In this document: positions 1 through 10,599 of the stretch, in pieces | How the letters are laid out: each line of letters begins with the position of its first letter | Numbering within the stretch: the stretch's first letter is position 1 | Source: Carex sylvatica | Taxonomy: Eukaryota > Streptophyta > Magnoliopsida > Poales > Cyperaceae | Direction of reading: 5' to 3' | Assembly (NCBI GenBank): GCA_964058845.1 | Contig: CAXKVR010000031.1 | Location: forward strand, 496,001 to 560,000 | DNA length: 64,000 nt | Notes under the pieces: generated by a model | Databases searched by the model: none | Seen by the model: only the letters and a program-made list of their open reading frames with translations | What the model was told of the DNA's origin: nothing | Position numbers and translations under genes: made by a program

Positions 1-180
1 CATATAAATTGCAAAAAAAAATCCATGTAGCATAGCGGGTCTTATATAGCGGTAATAGCAGTCAGCTATTATATAGCGATCGTAGCTGAGTTAGCGCATC
101 TCATAGCTTAGCGTTTATAGTCCGAAAAAATTATAGCATAGCTATAGCGCCGCTATAGCTAGCTATTTAGAACATTGATA
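1..180. repeat. TAGC/TATAGCG-rich repeat end, truncated by window edge
   Basis: The first 180 bases are packed with TAGC, TATAGCG and CGCTATAGC motifs on both strands and end near CTATAGCTAGCTATTTAG. Such self-complementary ends are common in plant hAT-type non-autonomous elements. The left part lies outside the window, so neither the second terminus nor a target duplication can be seen. The family assignment is inference. Confidence 0.4.
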
Positions 181-1150
181 AAATTATTGTGCTGGACAAG
201 GGAAGCAGTGGAATTTGGTTGAGGGATAAAGTTAACTTTTCAATTTTATTAAAAGACTAATGATAACATAATTAAATGCAACTAAAATTATTTCAACTAG
301 ACGGACAAAAGGGAAAATCTGAAAGATTTGTTAATTTTGATGAGGAAATAGATATTATTGAGTGTTTTTTTTTTTTTTGATAAAAGGCTTTTGATATTAT
401 TGAGTGTTGATGGAAAAATAAAAAATGAGAAGAATTTTGATGAACGTGTAATCAATTATCTCTAAAATTATTACCAAAATTTAAACATTTTATTTTGGAC
501 AGTAATATCAACAATATTCACTAATTCTTTGGTGAGCTTAGCCCAATAGTCTATTAAAATGTCTTTAAATAATAAATTCAAATCGTTAGAACCGATCAAC
601 TTCACGAGTAATATGTTTTCAAATTAATTTAGTATAATGTCAAATGCTCAAAAAAATTGTTTATAAATGAATTTTAATACATTTATTATTTTTTATTTTT
701 TATCACTTGACTTTACACTAAATTAATTCAAAATTTGATAAATATAACTATAAACATATCACTCGTAAAATAAATCAATTTTAATAATTTAATTTCGTCG
801 TTAAAAATAAATTCAGATTTTAAAATTAAACTCAACAAATAATTTAGTGAGTTTAAAAAACACTCTATACATGAAAAATTGTAAGCTAGCACTATCAAGC
901 AATGTCTCTCTTTCCTTTGTTTTATTGTTTGTTCTCTTCGTTGAAAACTTGCAAGAGAAAAGCCGTTTTGCGCCACTAATCCGCTCCGTGGCTTTTTTGC
1001 GTGCCACGTGTATTTAACACCCAGCAAACCAACCGCTTAACCAAACCAATAGAGAAAGCCTGATGATTTTTTGTGTATCCAGCCAACCAAACCAATAGTG
1101 CGGCTAAGTGCTGACATATTATATATATATATATATATATACAGAAAGAA
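181..1150. other. Intergenic AT-rich DNA, no gene seen
   Basis: AT-rich sequence with short homopolymers. The reading frames here are short, lack codon-like composition and match no family I recognise. A (TA)n tract at about 1115-1140 marks the edge of the next element. Confidence 0.5.
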
Positions 1151-1154
1151 AGAA

Positions 1155-1709
1155 AGAGAGAGAGTAATGCTACGCTACTTTGCAAATTAATTCGATTATT
1201 TTAATTCGTGTTTGTAACTTTCTGATCTGCTTCAAAATTGGTGTTTATTGGATCTAAAATTTGCGGAAATGGACGTCTCCTGTAGAGCCCTTTTACATAT
1301 CTCCATCTAATGGAGAACTCCAATTAAACTCAGACCTCCCGATCCCTCTCCTTCCCTCTCACGCGAAAAAGAAAAGAGGGAGATCAGCATCTCTCTAAAT
1401 CCTAGACGCGACCGCTCCTTCTCTTTCTCCTGGCGAAAACTTAAGGCGAGAGAGAACTCTTGGCGAAAACTTCTCTAAATTCTAAAGTCGCTCAGTCGCT
1501 CAGGCAATCAACGCTTCTCCAAGTTGCGAAGTCGCTCAGGCGAGAGACTCTCTCTCAGTCGCTCAGTGCTCTCAGTCACTCAGTCGCTGCCTCCGACTCC
1601 GATTGGTCCTACTAGTACTTCCCTCTGCCTCCGACTGGTCACTCGAAGTCTAAACCTAGTGCCTCTCTGTCGCTCAGTCGCTGCCTCTCTTGCCAGGTGC
1701 TCTCTCTCT

Positions 1710-1745
<36 letters not shown>

Positions 1746-3169
1746 ATGTATTGATATCGTAGAAATGCATATCTGAAAATTTGTCCAAACTGGGGTGTTA
1801 CATTCAGTTTACCTCGCTTGCGTGTTTTGGGTTCCAAGAGATATCATGCCTTCAATTTATTTGATGGTTGTGTTAACTTTTTATTGTACATTGCTACTAA
1901 CTGGAAATGAAACCAAGAAATTTTAATACTGATACCAATTCAATTTAGTTGGTGGATTTTGATTAAATCTGGAATTAGGAAAACCTCACATAAGACCAAA
2001 AATAAGGATTGAAGTGTCCTCATTAAGCTTGGATTCGTATCAGAGCCACTGATTGCAGATAAAAATAGCTTATATGCTTCCTATACTTTGCAGACAATTC
2101 AGTGAGATGTTGAAATATTGTAATTAAACTACTATATTTTACAATTGAATTATCACAATGTATGGGCTGATGCTGACTTATTATTGTCTTGTTAACACAA
2201 GTAGCCAAAAGATCAAAGTCAAGCCCTTGTTACAAGAGATGCAATAGATCGGGTTGTGGGCTGGTGCGACAATTTGAAGCAAAAGTCACTTTGATGCTCA
2301 AGATACGACTAGTAGGATTAGTTATACTTTGTTTGTTGTTTCATGTGATGTAGTGATGTGATAGATGTAAAAGATGTTTATGTGTTTGCTTTAAAATAAC
2401 TTTCAATCAATATCTGTTAATGCATTTGTTTTTTGTTCAATAAGTTATAGTTCTCATGTTAATAATCCGACTCATTGCAATGGATATGTTTTTTGTTGAA
2501 TCAGTTCTCATTGACATTAATGCATTTGTTTTAAGCCATGTACTTGTACCTATATTTCTTGCCATGCACTAAGTTAACCCGCAACATCAGATTAACACAC
2601 TCATGAATTATTTGTACCATAAATCAATGACTGAAATTTGCGAAATTGAAATAGTAAAGCAAAAAAAATAGTACTAAACAGTTGATAATTTAAACAACAT
2701 AATACTACTAATTCTGAAAGGAGAGGGAGCAACTGAGCGACTAGTCAGAGGCAGCGACGGAGCGACGTCGCCTCTTTTCTTTTTCGCATGAGAGAGAAGG
2801 AGAGGGGTCGAGGAGGTCTAGGATTTAGGTTTTCGCTCAGTCGCCAGGAGTTCTCTCTCGCCTTAGGTTTTCATCAGGAGTTCGCCAGAAGAAAGAGAAG
2901 GAGCAGTCGCGTCTAGGCCAGGTCGTGTCTAGGGTTTAGAGAGGTGCTGATCGCCCTCTTTTCTTTTTCGTGTGAGAGGGAAGGAGAGGGATCGGGAGGT
3001 CTGGGTTTAATTGGAGATCTCCATTAGATGAGGATATGTAAAGGGGCTCTGTAGGAGACATCCATTTTCGCAAATTTTAGATCCGATCAACACCAATTTT
3101 GAAGCAGATCGGAGGGTTAGAAACACGAATTAAAACAGCCGAATTAATTTGCAAAGTAGCGTAGTATTA

Positions 3170-3182
<13 letters not shown>
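1155..3182. mobile_element. Non-autonomous element with long terminal inverted repeats (Mutator-like or fold-back)
   Basis: The left end (AGTAATGCTACGCTAC from about 1163) recurs as its reverse complement at about 3156-3171 (GTAGCGTAGTATTACT). Similarity between the two arms continues inward for at least 400 bp, to roughly 1560 on the left and 2750 on the right, with scattered substitutions and small indels. Both arms hold a GA/CT tract, a GCGAAAACTTAAGG-type stretch and many CGCTCAGTCG repeats. The interior (about 1760-2700) shows no coding potential. Both sides are flanked by (TA)n, so the target duplication cannot be defined. TIRs of several hundred bases without a transposase suggest a non-autonomous Mutator-like element. 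That class call is inference. Confidence 0.7.
1711..1743. repeat. (CT)n microsatellite
   Basis: Almost uninterrupted CT dinucleotides with one CCCTCCC interruption, inside the left arm of the long-TIR element. The serine/leucine or Arg/Glu-rich reading frames through it are artefacts of the repeat. Confidence 0.85.
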
Positions 3183-3200
<18 letters not shown>

Positions 3201-3202
3201 GG

Positions 3203-3480
3203 GCAAGGCTACCATACATTGCAATACATAAGACTTTTTGTGCATTGAACTATAAATCACCGGATTCAAAGTCCAAATAATCGATCCAAACCGGTCATCT
3301 TATTCTCCATATTAATATGTGTTTGGAGACCAAATTTTACATTTTTTGCAATTTTTTTTTTACTATTTATTAAGTCACTTTGAAAATCGCTGATCCAACG
3401 GCGCATTTTGATTTTATTGTTACCGTTGGATCAATAATTTTTAAAGTGACTTAATAAATAGTAAAAAAAAATTCAAATTT
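3203..3480. mobile_element. Fold-back MITE related to the copy at 50576-50981
   Basis: Two parts recall the complete MITE at 50576-50981: a segment with AATCGATCCAAACCGG and TTTGGAGACCAAATTTTA, and a central hairpin. The hairpin has TACTATTTATTAAGTCACTT near 3360 and its reverse complement near 3447-3466, around CGTTGGATCA. The right third differs from that copy, so this one is rearranged or a sub-family. No target duplication was identified. Confidence 0.55.
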
Positions 3481-3514
3481 AATTCAGATTTAATTAGTAA
3501 ATATTGTGATTATG

Positions 3515-3599
3515 GTCAAGACTCAGATATCAAATATCTCTATATTTGTGGTGAATTTGTCACCACAAATATAGAGATATTTGATATCTGAGTCTTGAC
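3515..3599. repeat. Perfect 40-bp inverted repeat with 5-base loop
   Basis: Bases 3515-3554 are the exact reverse complement of 3560-3599, with a 5-base spacer (ATTTG). The arms begin GTCAAGACTCAGATATC and the second arm ends GATATCTGAGTCTTGAC. Transcribed RNA would form an uninterrupted 40-bp hairpin. It lies directly beside the MITE-like repeat and may be a fold-back element or the terminus of one. Confidence 0.95.
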
Positions 3600-4991
3600 T
3601 TGTGAGTTCTGACCCAATCCTCACCAAGCTGCAAAAGATCGCAGCACCAACTCCGTCCCCATGCGTCCCCCGCGTGTCCACAATACATGGACTTGGGTCC
3701 TCGAATTGAATCCATATCCTCTGCGTTAACTCAAAAAGGAATATTTTGAGTTAATGAATATCAACCGTCTGATCTTAAACGAAACCAATCCGACCCTACT
3801 TATGATATAGGGGTCCTTTACTATTAGTGCGGATTTAATTTGCACGAATCTTAAAACAGATCGGATGGTCAATATTTATAACTCAAAAGATTTCCTTTTG
3901 AGTTATGCAGAGGATACGAATTCCCTCGAATTAGGGCTCATAATTTTGATAAAATGATAACGGTCTCCAGTAGCTTCTATCCTTTCGGTCTCCTCTTTCT
4001 AATAATTTCATATTTTATATTGACCAATTTGACATGATCAAACTTGTAAATATTTCTTTCAATAAATTAAAATTATAAAATAAAAGGTCAATAATTACTC
4101 ACGTTGAGATAAACTGTATTATTCAATTATTATACTTTAGTTTTGAAAAATTAAAGTGTTGTTAGTTCTATTATTTCTTAAACCACCAAATTACATATAT
4201 CATCTTTAAATAAATCAAAATAGTCCTTGTTAGAATTTTTTTTATTTAAATGGTTTTCAAAAAATAATTAAAATGTCTTCATTTTCATTTCACTGTAAGC
4301 CTCCATCTTTTACAAGTTTGATATAAGTAAAAAAAAAAAAAAAAATAGCAAATATAAAATATTATTTATATTACGTTCCTTACATTTATGGTGATAAAAA
4401 ATGTTACGTTATGGATTTTGTTTCATAAATATTAAATTTTTAGTAAATGTTTAGAAAAATTAGGAAATCTTAAATTGCACTGCATGCTGAGGAAGAATAA
4501 AAAATAATTAAATACTCGCCAGATCTGGTGATCTACCCAAAGTCCCAAACCCAAGCATTTAAATGCCCGTAGGTATAGGGAACCAGAAAGCTACAAAAAG
4601 AAATAAAAAACAACGGAAAGAGTCATGAAACGAGAGCAAAAGAAAGGAACTCCAAGTCCTAACTCTAGTTCATGATTTTCTCTTAATTTTTTCTCCTAAG
4701 TCCTAACTCTAGTTCATGATTCGATTTTGAGTAAACCACACTGATTCTGTTTCGCTAAACGCCTAAACCCAAAGCCAAGCAATCTCTGTCTCTTTTTGAC
4801 CCTGCTTCCCAATTTGCAAAAATTCAAATACTCAAGTTTTGAAATTTCCAACTGAGAAACCGACTTTGGTGACATCTCTCTCTCTCCAACCAAATAACCA
4901 ATACCGCTAGAACGAACCTCTACCTCAGGAAAAACCAATAATATCTCTTCCCGTCGTTCAAACCAAGGAAGATTTAAACTTTCAATCAACA
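3600..4991. other. Intergenic region and 5' leader of the LURP-one-related gene
   Basis: About 3715-3915 resembles about 30590-30760 (both have GTTAACTCAAAA/ATTAACTCAAAA, ATATCAACCGTC and a GGATTTAATTTGCACGAA-like block), a dispersed repeat. The rest is AT-rich. From about 4600 the sequence becomes leader-like before the ATG at 4992. It contains a 24-bp direct repeat (4654-4677 and 4698-4721, AAGTCCTAACTCTAG...). Confidence 0.55.
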
Positions 4992-6371
4992 ATGGAACAA
5001 CCCGTGATATCAGAGGAGTATTGCTCAGAAACGGAGAGAGAACTAACGGTCAGAAAGACTTCTCTTTTCGCGCAAGGAGATGGATTTGCGGTGTATGATC
5101 ACTGTACCGGCGAGCTAGCATTTAGAGTTGACATGTATCCTTCGGTATCGGGTGAACTGGTGTTAATGGATCCGGGTGGCGCGCCCGTTCTAACTGTTAG
5201 AAAGAAGAGGCCTAGTTTGCACAATAGGTGGGAAGGTTTTACTGGAGAGAGAGTTGATGGACAAAATCAGAAACCATTGTTTACTGTGAGGAGGTATGTA
5301 ACAAGGTTTTAAAGGATTATTTGTTTTGTGAATGTGTTAAATGCTCAAAAGTTAGATCGATGCTTTCAATCTATTTGGAAATTTTCTCTCTTTCAATTAA
5401 TCCATAATTTGAGACAATTTTAGAGGGTTTTCAACTGCCAAAAATCAACCTCCCAAAACTCTTAGCAAATTGAAAAGGTATAGACGTATAGTGGATCAAA
5501 AATTAGGCATAGAATTTTATACATATTCTACTGGAAATGGAAATCCGTTAAAATAGAGATATATTGTGTGAGAAAGAAAAATATGTAGACCAGCTCTGTG
5601 ATTGCGTTTTAAGTAGCACAGCCAACATCACCTTTCATAATTTCGGAAAGATCCTAAAATTGTTTACATTACTATGATGAAATATTGGATTAGATCATCG
5701 ATATTTGGTGGGGACCGTGCCGGCATGGTGGTTGAGGTGCATGGAGGAGTCGGCCCCACAGAGGCAGAGACCGAGTATAGAATAGAAGGTTCCTTTTCAC
5801 AACGTTGTTGTAAGGTAATGTGATTAATTTGGTCATTTAACTAAGATTACATAGCTCTCTAATCTATGAATTTTTCATTCTATTGCTCGCAAAATGTCAA
5901 TTTTTAAGTACCCCACAGCTGTGAATTAGCCACAGTATTGAACCCCAAATGTGTAGTTTTTAGAATCTTCTTGCATCCATCTGCACTTGTCTGCCAATTT
6001 AAGGATTTTATACTTTCAAAATTGTCCGGAACTTGCCAACTAACGTGCCGGTAACAATTGTAAAGGTGCTATTTGAGGGGACGGCCCCAAAGGGTGAGGC
6101 AGCGTTACTGGTGGCAGAGATAAAACGTAAGGTGGATCCAGATGCACACGTCGTGATGGGGAAAGATGTGTTTTCTCTCTTCCTGGCACCGCATGTCGAC
6201 GCGGCATTCATCATGGGGTTGGTGCTTGTGCTTGACCAGGTCTGCAGTGATGAACCAGGTATCGCTGAAGAGGAGATAGATTTGAGCAGCGCCACCCTGG
6301 CAGGAGATCACCACGTCATAGCGAATGGTGGTACACTATTGGAGGAGCATACTGCTGAGGTGATAATGTGA
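4992..6371 (+). CDS. LURP-one-related (LOR) protein, 3 exons, 242 aa
   Basis: Exons 4992-5293, 5694-5814 and 6066-6371 join in frame (302+121+306 nt) to give 242 residues ending at TGA. Exon 1 holds LTVRKTSLFAQGDGFAVYD and VLTVRKKRPSLHNRWEGF. Exon 2 encodes SIFGGDRAGMVVEVHGG and YRIEGSFSQRCCK. Exon 3 encodes LLVAEIKRKVD, VVMGKDVFSLFLAPHVDAAF and MGLVLVLDQV. These are the conserved strands of the LOR (DUF567, tubby-like fold) family. Length is usual for the family (about 200-240 aa). The first is LURP1 of Arabidopsis, linked to oomycete defence, but most members have no proven function, so the specific role is unknown. Introns are GT-AG. Upstream lies an AT-rich leader with a 24-bp duplicated segment. 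Confidence 0.88.
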
Positions 6372-7105
6372 AATGGTTACGTTAACTAATTTCATGTATG
6401 CAGTGGAGGACCTTAGTTTTGTTTTTCCATAGTATGTTATGCTTTCCTTTTGTGGTGAATTGTGTTCATATTATATTAGTTGTACAAGGATAATATTCTA
6501 ATCTAATACTGAGTTTGCCGTGTGCATCAATTGCATTTCTTTTCTTTTTTTCCTATTTTGCAATTTATTGAGGCGTTGTATCGTCAAATCCATATGCTCT
6601 CATGTACATGTACATCAGTTTTGAGATTCAGGCCGGATCTAATTTTGTACCTAGCCTCAGCTGAAAATAATATTAAGAAAAAGACTAGGAGTTTAACATC
6701 ATAACATGCTAATAGTCGGCCTGTTTGATTTTTGCTCAGTTAAGGCCTTTATTGCCGAGCAATGTCGAGCATCATGATAGGGAGAGAGAGGAGAAAGAGG
6801 TGGATACGTGTCTCCGTCCTGGCATTGTTTTAAAAATATATATTAAGAGAGACAGAGAAACATCACAAATCAGCTTATATCGAGTTTGTTTTACAAATAT
6901 TTACAGTATCAAATTTTGTCCTGGGTGTCCGTATAATTAGCGAGTAAAAAACGAATTAGAACATCCTGCCAGACCCATTTTAGTATTTTACACATCAGAA
7001 ATTAAATTGGATAAATATTCTATGGTACTACTTTTAAATAATCTACTCTTCCGTAGGTCAGTAATGCGCAAAGAATCCCAATGCGACTAATCTTCTCGTT
7101 TGACC
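6372..7105. other. Intergenic between convergent LOR and OEP36 genes
   Basis: Holds the 3' flanks of the two convergent genes. AT-rich, with no protein family recognised in the short reading frames here. Likely 3' UTR and terminator sequence for both genes, by position only. Confidence 0.5.
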
Positions 7106-10100
7106 TTATGCAGCGCCACAATTAATGCCAAAATATATAGTTTTCCTTTGAAATCCGTTTATTGCATAATCTAATCGCCATTGCCCCACATGAGAATTGA
7201 ACCGGATACCATATCCTAAGCCAACTCCAAAACCAGGTTTTCCATTTCTGAGTGCTGGATTACCTGTCAATCACACAAATAGAACAATATAACTACTTAA
7301 AAATGTTAATGAAAATATTAGTGATAGCAAGTTTAGTTGATATGTTTGCATCTAAAAAAGAAACAACAATCATAGAATGCTACCGGGCACGTATCGAGCG
7401 GAGCCTAGGTCAGTTCCACAATCCACAAAGAGAGAACCATCAAAATTCTTGGTCTACAATTGAGCAAAATTTTATAATAAATGTATCAATAGTAGAATAG
7501 AATGAGATCAAGCACCTTAATATACTTAAATAAGTGCATTTCTTGTCTGATTTCTAATTTGGCTTGGGATTTATGCAATGGGTTACTAAACATCACTAGA
7601 ATTCTAATAATATGTGTTTGCAACTTTGCATGCTTCTTTTTTACTATCCACATTTTTGCAGTATTTCCAAGAAGATGCTCACTGTTCTTACATCCAAATT
7701 AACAGACAAATTAATTACAATATCCCTGGTAGCAAATGGCTGTTTGATTAACATGATCTAAAATGTAACTTCCATTAACCATCATGACAATTTTTCCCTT
7801 GGTTGAAATAGGGCCTGAACCAGAATTAAGCAAATCGAGCTAAGAAGATTCCAACATATGCTTTCAAAGTTATTTTTTAATTGGTCATCAAATGATTTGA
7901 TGAGTTGAGATCACGCATCACATGCACTTGAGTCCTTTTTTTTATTTCACTAAACTAAAATCCACATATTGCTCACAAGTTTTGTTCATTGGTTACAAAG
8001 CCACAGGCAATCTATTCATCTTGACGACCGTGACCTTAATTTTAGATTTTTGGAGTTACAGAATCGCCCAAGACATGTTTGGCGTCATTTGTATGCATCA
8101 TGAAATCTCGTGTGGTTTAATTTAACGAATATAGGAAAAGTGCTTATTATGAAAAAAGGGGGGAACTACATTGACATAACAGTTAACATACCACAGGAAT
8201 AATTAGTTCACTATTTGCCACCAAACAAGATCTGCCAGAGCCGACTGCACCTTCCCCATAGCCTCTGACACTACCAAGACCCCCAATTGTGAATGCCTGG
8301 TATGGTGCCATGTCGCCTACCATGGACCCACCTGTCAGACTGTTAAATTCAAAAACCCACACAGGTTATGTTTGAACATGATCCCTAGACATAATGTAGC
8401 AGAATGTTAACAGTCAAAGAATGAACCCACCTGGCAACTAAGAAAGTGGGTCCCAATTTCAATCCCTTAGAGGCCGTAAATTTAAACCGGTTAAAAATAA
8501 GAAATTTTGGCAGAACGGGCAAGCCTTGCTCCATTTGGAATTTCACCTGAGATAAAAGAGCTTTGGGTGAAGTACAACTAACAAGACAAGTAAACATACA
8601 GAAATAATTGGGGGAAAAAAAAGGAACTTACTCTTGAGAAAGTGTCTCCTTCAATAGTAGCATATTCAGATTCTTGTTTTAATACGACCATATTGTCATG
8701 AAGACTCCCACTTACAAAAGAATTTCCATTTCAAATTATTAGATGCTAATGAAAAAGAAATGCAAATTTAATTTAATCAAATAGAAGTTGTTTGCATAAT
8801 TACCTATGAGTTAGTGGAAAACCATCAACATCGCTTCTAATTGATCGTCCTTCATTATTTATTGGTTTTATATGCTGCATGTGAAAAGAATGGTTGTAGT
8901 GAAAGAAGCTAAATAAAACCATGCGAAACAGTGTGAGATGACATTGTTACCCACCTCGAATTTAATAGTAGTTGTGTTGCTCCAGTTGGGTGTAATAGAT
9001 TCGCCTATATCGAAACCTAAAGAAAACCGACAAAGATTGATCCCTCTACTCCCTGATCGGGTGAAATTATCAACTGGTGACCCATGCACTGCTATCTCAG
9101 GAATAACTGAGTGCTGGTTAAATTGTTCAAACAATGAGAGAATTAATAAAGAAATCATGGCATGTCAACAGTTTAAGGCCCTACGTTATTCTAGTGCACC
9201 TGTGAGTAGATAATCATGTAAACCTGCCCAAAACAAATATTTATTGCATGCCCACACGTTCATCAGGTCAAGAATTAATATATAGACTGCAAACATTTCT
9301 TCTTCATTGCAGTCCAAAGTATTTCAAATTAACCTCTTCTTATCATTCAATAAATAATGAAAAGAAGAAGAATGGCCAATATATGTATTTCTGGGGAAAA
9401 TAGGAGAGGTTTGTGCATAAGTCTATTATGTACTAGAAAGTCCCTCTCACCTCTCACGGTACCATTACAGTCTATAACTAGAATAAGCAACATTCTTTTT
9501 GAGTAAAGATTGGAGGTCAAACCACCCAACTATTTAATACCCTAATTATTACAACAAAGGATTTACCCCATCTGGGTTTCAAACCCATGACCTAATAAGC
9601 AACATTCTTACTTGAATGATACAATTAATGTGTGTGTGTGTGTGTGTGTGCGGAAAAGGAGATAACCTTAAAAACAAAAGACTGCTGAGAGAACAGACCA
9701 AATTGGGGCCGCCTAAGTGCAATAATAATATGGGAATCATTTAGCCCTTTGTCCCATGATAAATCCAATTTCTCATTCCCTCCAAAAAGATTTGGATGCT
9801 TAAGCGATAACCTGGCAATATAAGAAAGATAACAAGAAAATTAGGATACTCTTTCCAGAACCACAGCTTTTAACTTGTTAGAGATGCTGTTAAGACTCAG
9901 GGTAGATGGATAACCTTCCTATAACCTGAGAAAAGCCTCCATCGGCACTCCTGAAACAAAAACAAGGATATTTGAATGTACGAAGACTTATGTCTCGATG
10001 TTTGCAAGATATATAATGGCCTCTCTGCAAAAGACAGTCACCTGAGGGGAGGCAGAAGGAAAGTCTCACACAGCATTTGTGTAAAGTCCACATTGAAGTC

Positions 10101-10224
10101 AATCCTCGCTGTGGCATTTCAACAAACACATGGCATTCAAGTGCTATTTAACTCAAATGAAACGTTATAGAAAAGATATTTAAGAAGTACCTTTCCCGGA
10201 TTGAATGCTCTGTTGAGCTCCCAT
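7106..10224 (-). CDS. OEP36: Chloroplast outer envelope Omp85-type barrel protein, OEP36/P36-P39 class, 11 exons, 360 aa
   Basis: On the minus strand eleven exons join in one frame (1083 nt): 10224-10191, 10108-10042, 9950-9915, 9811-9667, 9113-8955, 8874-8804, 8710-8632, 8546-8431, 8339-8192, 7453-7384 and 7263-7106 (TAA). The protein starts MGAQQSIQSGKARIDFNVDF and has LKHPNLFGGNEKLDLSWDKG, PVDNFTRSGSRGINLCR, VKFQMEQGLPVLPKFLIFNR, GGLGSVRGYGEGAVGSGRS, LFVDCGTDLGSARYVPG and LDYAINGFQRKTIYFG. This is the C-terminal beta-barrel of the OEP80/Toc75-V family without POTRA domains, the architecture of the short plant paralogues P36/P39. All borders are GT-AG and no frame break was found, so the gene looks functional. 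The first exon is only 34 nt and the third 36 nt. Intron 4 holds a SINE and a (GT)n tract. Known role of the larger OEP80: biogenesis of plastid outer-membrane barrels. The short form's role is uncertain. Confidence 0.9.
9498..9593 (-). mobile_element. SINE fragment with 16-bp target duplication
   Basis: Bases 9482-9497 and 9594-9609 are an identical 16-bp direct repeat (AATAAGCAACATTCTT). On the minus strand the 96-bp insert starts with a tRNA B-box-like GGGTTTGAAACCC and ends next to CTCAAAAA. No clear A box is present, so this is probably a 5'-truncated tRNA-derived SINE. It lies in intron 4 of the OEP36-type gene, in the sense orientation of that gene. Confidence 0.7.
9632..9650. repeat. 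(GT)n microsatellite
   Basis: About nine GT units in intron 4 of the OEP36-type gene, just beyond the SINE target duplication. Confidence 0.9.
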
Positions 10225-10599
10225 TCAAACCGAAATCCGACCTTTATCCTCTCATAGGATGGGAAGATTGGTGCCTTGGATTTGAGTGAGGATGAGAAAT
10301 AGGAGAGAGATTTTTAGAGGTGCTTTGCGTGGGAGATGGGAAGAGGAAGGATTGCTTCTTTGGCGCGGTTTGGGAATGCCCGCAGAGCAAGATAAGCGGT
10401 GGACTGGGAAGCCAAGTGGGAAGTGCGAATGGTTTTTTGCCCTTTTCTTTTCTGTCCCTCTAACCCCGTTGCTTTCCGTTTTACAACCTCTGCTTTTAAC
10501 GAGAGTTACTATTAGCGAAGGGTATGTTTATAATTCCGTTTTTTATATGTTATGGATAAAATATAAAATTTCGAGAGTTTTCATGTCATGCGTTGGATA

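Noticed and set aside
1524..1837. Ser/Leu-rich and Arg/Glu-rich frames
   Set aside because: Generated by the (CT)n microsatellite in a TIR arm.
8938..9213. Plus-strand frame at 8938-9213
   Set aside because: Antisense to exon 5 of the OEP36-type gene.
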